From: PFJX01 sp037442845
GTDB lineage: Bacteria > Pseudomonadota > Gammaproteobacteria > Burkholderiales > Thiobacillaceae
NCBI GenBank assembly: GCA_037442845.1
Contig: JBBIPL010000002.1
Location: 13,515 to 77,514 of the forward strand
Reading direction: 5' to 3'
Length of the DNA: 64,000 bases
The notes under the pieces are model-generated. The model ran no database searches and was not told the origin of the DNA. It worked only from the letters and a program-made list of their open reading frames with translations. The translations under genes and the position numbers were made by a program. This document shows, piece after piece, positions 60,011 through 64,000 of this stretch. Position 1 is the stretch's first letter. Each line of letters starts with the position of its first letter.

Positions 60011-61240
60011 ATGCCCGTCAATTTGTCCGCCCCCGATCCCCACTCCCTGTTGCCCGTTCCCGGTGTCGAGCTGGGCATCGCCAGCGCCGGCATCAAGAAG
60101 CCCGGCCGCCGCGATGTGCTGGTGATGCGCCTCGCCGCCGACTCGGAAGTCGTCGGCGTGTTCACGCAGAACCGCTTCTGCGCAGCCCCGGTCATCGTCT
60201 GCAAGGAACACCTGCATAACGAGAAAGGCATCCGCGCCCTGCTGGTCAACACCGGCAACGCCAACGCCGGCACCGGCGCCGAGGGCCTCGCCCGCGCCCG
60301 CGAGACCTGCGCCGCCGTCGCCTCCGAGCTGGGCATCCTGCCGGAACAGGTGCTGCCCTTCTCCACCGGCGTCATCCTGGAACCCCTGCCGGTGGGCAAG
60401 CTGATCAACGCCCTGCCCGCCGCCATCGCCGACCTCAAGCCCGCCAACTGGGCCGCCGCCGCCGAGGCCATCATGACCACCGACATCGTCGCCAAGGCGG
60501 CCAGCCGCAAGGTGGCGCTCGACGGCGTCGAGTTCGCGGTGACCGGCATCGCCAAGGGCTCCGGCATGATCCACCCGAACATGGCCACCATGCTGTCCTT
60601 CCTCGCCACCGACGCGCCGGTGTCCTGCGAGGCCCTGGAAGCCATGCTGCGCCACGCCGTGAACCGGTCCTTCAACTGCATCAGCGTCGACGGCGACACC
60701 TCCACCAACGATTCCTGCATCCTCATCGCCACCGGCAGCACGCCCGCCCCGGTGATCATGGATGACGGCGATCCCCGCTTCGCCAGCCTGCAAGCCGCCA
60801 TCACCGAGGTCATGGTCGAGCTTGCGCAGGCCATCGTGCGCGACGGCGAGGGCGCCACCAAGTTCATGGAAGTACGCGTCGAAGGCGGCAAGGACGAGGC
60901 CGAGTGCAAGCAGGTGGCCTACGCCATCGCCCGCTCGCCCCTGGTGAAGACCGCCTTCTTCGCCTCCGACCCCAACCTCGGCCGCATCCTCGCCGCCGTC
61001 GGCTACGCCGGCATCGAGGACCTCGACGTCGACCGCATCCGCCTGTGGCTGGGCAACGTGCTGGTTGCCGAAAACGGCGGCCGCGCCGCCTCCTACCAGG
61101 AAGCCGAGGGCGCCCGCGTCATGGCCGCCCCGGAAATCGCCGTGCGCGTCGATCTGGCGCGGGGCAATACGGTCGCCACCGTGTGGACCTGCGACTTCTC
61201 CTACGACTACGTGAAGATCAACGCGGAATACCGGACCTGA
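60011..61240 (+). CDS. argJ: Glutamate N-acetyltransferase / amino-acid acetyltransferase ArgJ
   Basis: A bifunctional or monofunctional transacetylase of the arginine cyclic pathway, 409 residues. Self-cleavage occurs before T193 in HPNMATMLSF, preceded by KGSGM, giving alpha and beta chains. LLVNTGNANAGTG and the C-terminal ending YVKINAEYRT are typical. The GGAGCACGCC leader before the ATG provides a ribosome site. Confidence 0.96.
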   Translation: MPVNLSAPDPHSLLPVPGVELGIASAGIKKPGRRDVLVMRLAADSEVVGVFTQNRFCAAPVIVCKEHLHNEKGIRALLVNTGNANAGTGAEGLARARETCAAVASELGILPEQVLPFSTGVILEPLPVGKLINALPAAIADLKPANWAAAAEAIMTTDIVAKAASRKVALDGVEFAVTGIAKGSGMIHPNMATMLSFLATDAPVSCEALEAMLRHAVNRSFNCISVDGDTSTNDSCILIATGSTPAPVIMDDGDPRFASLQAAITEVMVELAQAIVRDGEGATKFMEVRVEGGKDEAECKQVAYAIARSPLVKTAFFASDPNLGRILAAVGYAGIEDLDVDRIRLWLGNVLVAENGGRAASYQEAEGARVMAAPEIAVRVDLARGNTVATVWTCDFSYDYVKINAEYRT

Positions 61241-61289
61241 GGCGGCTTTTCCCTGTCCAGGCAGGGCACGCCCCCAGTCAAAGATACAT

Positions 61290-61331
61290 ATCCTTGCAAA
61301 GAACGGAATAACACTCCTATATTGCAAGGAT
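61290..61331 (+). promoter_or_regulatory. Palindromic, probably leaderless promoter of the DUF4143 gene
   Basis: ATCCTTGCAA (61290-61299) and TTGCAAGGAT (61322-61331) are perfect inverted 10-mers 22 bases apart. The first arm contains a -35-like TTGCAA (61294-61299); TATATT (61318-61323) is the -10 with an 18-base spacer, so +1 falls at about the ATG (61330). The second arm overlaps the -10 and the start codon. Confidence 0.6.
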
Positions 61332-62493
61332 GATTCAACGCAGACTTCTCCCCCGCCTGCTCGCGGCCCTTGCTGACTTTCCCGCCGTGGCCCTCTTGGG
61401 CGCGCGCCAGGTGGGCAAAACCACCCTGGCCCTGGAAGCCGCCCGCTTGCGGGACGCCGTCTATCTCGACCTGGAATCGGAGGAGCACAGGGCGCGGCTG
61501 GCGCAGCCCGAGCTGTACCTCGCCGGTCTGCGCGACAAGCTGGTCATCCTGGACGAAGTGCATCGCGCCCCGGGGCTGTTCCCCATCCTGCGCGGACTCA
61601 TCGACCAGGGCCGGCGCGAAGGCCGCCGCGCCGGCCGCTTCCTGCTGCTGGGCTCCGCCTCGCCGGAACTGCTCAAGCAATCCGGCGAAAGCTTGGCGGG
61701 CCGCATTGCCTACCTGGAACTGCACCCCTTCGACGCCCTGGAGGCGCGCGCCCTGCCCGAGGTCCAACGCTGGCTGCGCGGCGGCTTTCCCGACAGCCTG
61801 CTGGCCGCGGACGACCGGCGTAGCCTGGGCTGGCGGCAGCACTTCATCCGCACCTACCTGGAGCGGGACATCCCCCAGTTCGGCCCGCGCATCGCCGCCG
61901 AAACCCTGCGCCGCTTCTGGACCATGCTGGCCCATCATCAGGGCGGCCTGCTCAACACCGCCCAGTTCGCCCGCAACCTGGGCGTGGACGGCAAAACCGC
62001 CGCCGATTACCTGGGCCTGCTGGTGGATCTGCTGCTGGTGCGCCGCCTGCCGCCCTGGCACGCCAACATCGGCAAGCGCCTGACCAAATCTCCGAAGATC
62101 TACGTGCGCGACAGCGGCCTGGTCCACGCCCTGCTGCGGATCGGCGACCTGGACACCTTGCTCTCCCACCCCATCGTCGGCGCGAGCTGGGAAGGCCACG
62201 TGCTGGAAAACCTCCTGGCCTGCGCCCCGGATGGGGTGCGGGCCCATTTCTATCGCAGCGCCGGCGGCGCCGAGATCGACCTGCTGCTGGCCCGCCCCGA
62301 CGGCCGGCTCTGGGCCATCGAGATCAAGCGCGGCCTCAACCCCAAGGTCGAGCGCGGCTTTCATGCCGCCTGCGCCGACCTCCGGCCGGAACGGCGTCTG
62401 GTGGTCTACTCCGGCTTCGAGCCGTATCCTCTGACCGCGGAAATCCAGGCGGCGCCGCTGGGCTGGCTGGCGGAACAGGTCGCGGGAATGTAG
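61330..62493 (+). CDS. AAA ATPase with DUF4143 domain
   Basis: A 387-residue ATPase of the AAA_14/DUF4143 group. Walker A is GARQVGKT (24-31), Walker B is KLVILDEVHRAPGLFP and a sensor lies in LLGSASPELL. The C-terminal DUF4143 part ends in a nuclease-like fold with AEIDLLLARPDGRLWAIEIK, matching the D-ExK pattern. These genes are common in accessory regions and have no settled role. No Shine-Dalgarno sequence precedes the ATG. Confidence 0.88.
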   Translation: MIQRRLLPRLLAALADFPAVALLGARQVGKTTLALEAARLRDAVYLDLESEEHRARLAQPELYLAGLRDKLVILDEVHRAPGLFPILRGLIDQGRREGRRAGRFLLLGSASPELLKQSGESLAGRIAYLELHPFDALEARALPEVQRWLRGGFPDSLLAADDRRSLGWRQHFIRTYLERDIPQFGPRIAAETLRRFWTMLAHHQGGLLNTAQFARNLGVDGKTAADYLGLLVDLLLVRRLPPWHANIGKRLTKSPKIYVRDSGLVHALLRIGDLDTLLSHPIVGASWEGHVLENLLACAPDGVRAHFYRSAGGAEIDLLLARPDGRLWAIEIKRGLNPKVERGFHAACADLRPERRLVVYSGFEPYPLTAEIQAAPLGWLAEQVAGM

Positions 62494-62516
62494 GGCACGC
62501 GCCGGAAGGTACCGCC

Positions 62517-63305
62517 TTACCCGCCGGATGGCACCAGATCGCGGTAGGCATGCCAACTGGCGTGCCCGATCAGCGGCAGGGCGATGACCAGGCCCAGGTA
62601 GAAGGTGGCCAGGCCCAGCCCGACGATGCACACGATCAGGCCCGCCCACAGCATCATGGCCGGCATGTTGCCGAGCACCGACTTGATGCTGAAGCGGATC
62701 GCGGTGAAGCCATCCACCTGGCGGTCGATGAGCATGGGCACGGTGATGACGCTGATGGCGAAGGCGCACCAGGCGATCACAAAACCGACCAGGATGCTGG
62801 CGAGGGTGAAGGTGAACCCCGCTTCCGACAGGAATACCCGGGTGACGAAGTTGTCGAGCGTCGGCGAGCTGCCCTCGTAGAGCAGGGCGAACAGTCCGAC
62901 GTTGGCGACGAACCAGATGTTCAACAGAATGGTGAAGCCGGTGCTGACCATGGACACCTGGCTCTGGTTGAGCTTCCAGGCCTGATAGGCGCTGCAGCCC
63001 TTGAGAGGCTCGCCCCGCTCCAGATGCGCGCTCATCAGGTACAGGCCGATGCCCAGCGGCGGCGCGACGATGAAAAAGCCGGCGACCAGGAAGGGCAGCA
63101 TGAACAGGCTGTCAGTACTCCACACCAGCCAGGTGATCAAGCCGCTGATCAGCACGATGCCCGCGCCGTAGCGCAAGCTGTAGAGGCCCGCCCTGCCGAT
63201 GTCGCGCCAGCCCTTGGCCAGCCAGGTAAACGGCTGGCCAAGGGGGATGCGGTTGACTTCAAGCTCGTCCCAGCGGGTGCTTCCCGTGTAGGCGGTTTGT
63301 TGCAT
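62517..63305 (-). CDS. DUF2189 family membrane protein
   Basis: A 262-residue membrane protein with about six TM helices (AGIVLISGLITWLVWS, MLPFLVAGFFIVAPPLGIGL, GFTILLNIWFVANVGLFAL, LASILVGFVIAWCAFAISVI among them) and the ending LIGHASWHAYRDLV typical of DUF2189. The ATG at 63305 follows AGGAGA. Function unknown. It converges with the DUF4143 gene. Confidence 0.85.
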   Translation of the reverse strand: MQQTAYTGSTRWDELEVNRIPLGQPFTWLAKGWRDIGRAGLYSLRYGAGIVLISGLITWLVWSTDSLFMLPFLVAGFFIVAPPLGIGLYLMSAHLERGEPLKGCSAYQAWKLNQSQVSMVSTGFTILLNIWFVANVGLFALLYEGSSPTLDNFVTRVFLSEAGFTFTLASILVGFVIAWCAFAISVITVPMLIDRQVDGFTAIRFSIKSVLGNMPAMMLWAGLIVCIVGLGLATFYLGLVIALPLIGHASWHAYRDLVPSGG

Positions 63306-63413
63306 GTTCTCCTCTCTTATTGCTTTACCGCAGAATGCGGCAAATCGCATGCGATTCGAACAACCCTCTGCATCCTCGGCGCCACTTCCCCACTCCAAGC
63401 GCCCGGAACCCTC

Positions 63414-63896
63414 TCAAAACAGCAGGGCCGCGCCAAAAATGCCCACCATGATGAAGGCCAGCCCCACTTTTGCGAAGAGCCCCAGCATGATGCCGACCCA
63501 GGTGGCGACCCCGACCTGGACGGCGCGGGTCTGATCCCTCCGCGCCAGGTACTCGCCGACGGCGGCGCCGACCAGGGGCATGAAGAACACCCCCGCCAGG
63601 CCCATGAAAAGACCCAGCACCGTGCCCACCGCCGCCCCCAACAGGGCCAGTTTGCTGGCGCCGGCCCTTTTCGCGCCCAGAAGCCCGGCCACATAGTCCA
63701 AGGCCCAGGCCAGCACCGCCAGCACGCTGATCACCAGCACGGTGGTCATGCCGACACGAGCGAAATCGTCGATCCAGGCCCCCAGCATGATGCCGCCCCA
63801 AACCAACAGGGTGCCCGGCAGAACAGGCAGCACGGTGCCCGCCAGGCCCAGCAGAATCAGGATGACGGACAAGATCCACAACAAAATGATTTCCAA
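63414..63896 (-). CDS. DUF456 family membrane protein
   Basis: A 160-residue protein with four or five TM helices. Glycine-rich repeats GLAGTVLPVLPGTLLVWGGI, DYVAGLLGAKRAGASKLAL and GLFMGLAGVFFMPLVGAAVGE are characteristic of DUF456. It lies about 110 bases upstream of the DUF2189 gene on the same strand. Function unknown. Confidence 0.9.
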   Translation of the reverse strand: MEIILLWILSVILILLGLAGTVLPVLPGTLLVWGGIMLGAWIDDFARVGMTTVLVISVLAVLAWALDYVAGLLGAKRAGASKLALLGAAVGTVLGLFMGLAGVFFMPLVGAAVGEYLARRDQTRAVQVGVATWVGIMLGLFAKVGLAFIMVGIFGAALLF

Positions 63897-64000
63897 GATA
63901 CGCCCTTGATTTCAACAATAAGACGCGCATTGTGCGTCATCCGGAAACCGCGGATGCATCGCTTTACTCCGGCTCATCGGTAAGGTTTACCCAGGTAGCC

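Overview
The window is about 65 percent GC and reads as chromosome of a betaproteobacterium, probably near Rhodocyclales or Nitrosomonadales. The supporting gene sets are gpmI-envC-ctpA, rhodanese-grxC-secB-gpsA, flhB-flhA-flhF-flhG-fliA-motCD, ygfZ-DUF4936-slmA, and the cNMP/CBS-DUF294, exonuclease, DUF4212, acetate-type symporter block. Most of it is housekeeping sequence with tight operons and many 1 to 50 base overlaps. I cannot name the species.

Layout. 1-6.6 kb: the end of ahcY, an intergenic stretch with strong hairpins, then miaB-phoL-ybeY-corC and ygfZ-DUF4936-slmA. 6.7-11.3 kb (minus): gpmI-envC-ctpA and a small unknown gene. 11.4-18.1 kb: an ArsR-family regulator whose two cysteines have SqrR/BigR spacing, followed by a TolC/adaptor/RND pump and a DUF2892 protein. 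18.1-20.9 kb: rhodanese, grxC, trxC, secB and gpsA. 20.9-25.4 kb: an unknown gene, a truncated CBS gene abutting a broken minus-strand gene, moaD, mobB, moaA (with FNR-like sites) and gluQ. 25.4-27.6 kb is accessory sequence: a RES/Xre toxin-antitoxin pair and a serine recombinase remnant next to a tRNA-Met gene. 27.7-37.9 kb: a TlpA-like protein, a PilZ-like protein and the flagellar assembly/motor operon. 38-48 kb: a 616-residue helical repeat protein, hslU without hslV beside it, small membrane, cytochrome and DUF genes, a LOG protein and polA carrying an in-frame palindromic repeat. 48-52 kb: a Ycf46-type ATPase, then a decayed patch with a type III restriction remnant, a VapBC-like pair, dispersed repeats, moaE and shreds of a two-component system. 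52-57 kb: the cNMP/CBS-DUF294, DnaQ-like exonuclease, DUF4212 and sodium:solute symporter set. 57-64 kb: a TPR protein, a MASE1 histidine kinase, argJ, a DUF4143 ATPase with a palindromic and probably leaderless promoter, DUF2189 and DUF456.

How the parts work together. moaA, moaD, moaE and mobB supply molybdenum cofactor, and FNR-like boxes before moaA suggest use under low oxygen. The ArsR regulator, pump and DUF2892 gene look like a sulfur-stress (persulfide) regulated export unit placed directly before the redox/export genes rhodanese, grxC, trxC and secB. The flagellar block encodes export gate, placement GTPase, sigma-28 and a second stator. The symporter block couples carboxylate uptake to a cNMP/CBS nucleotidyltransferase-like regulator.

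The most interesting items are the persulfide-sensor/RND unit with matching dyads, the palindromic repeat translated inside polA, the leaderless palindromic DUF4143 promoter, FlhG without a recognisable P-loop, and the truncated paralogue of the CBS-DUF294 protein. All functional statements come from reading the sequence; no database search was run.
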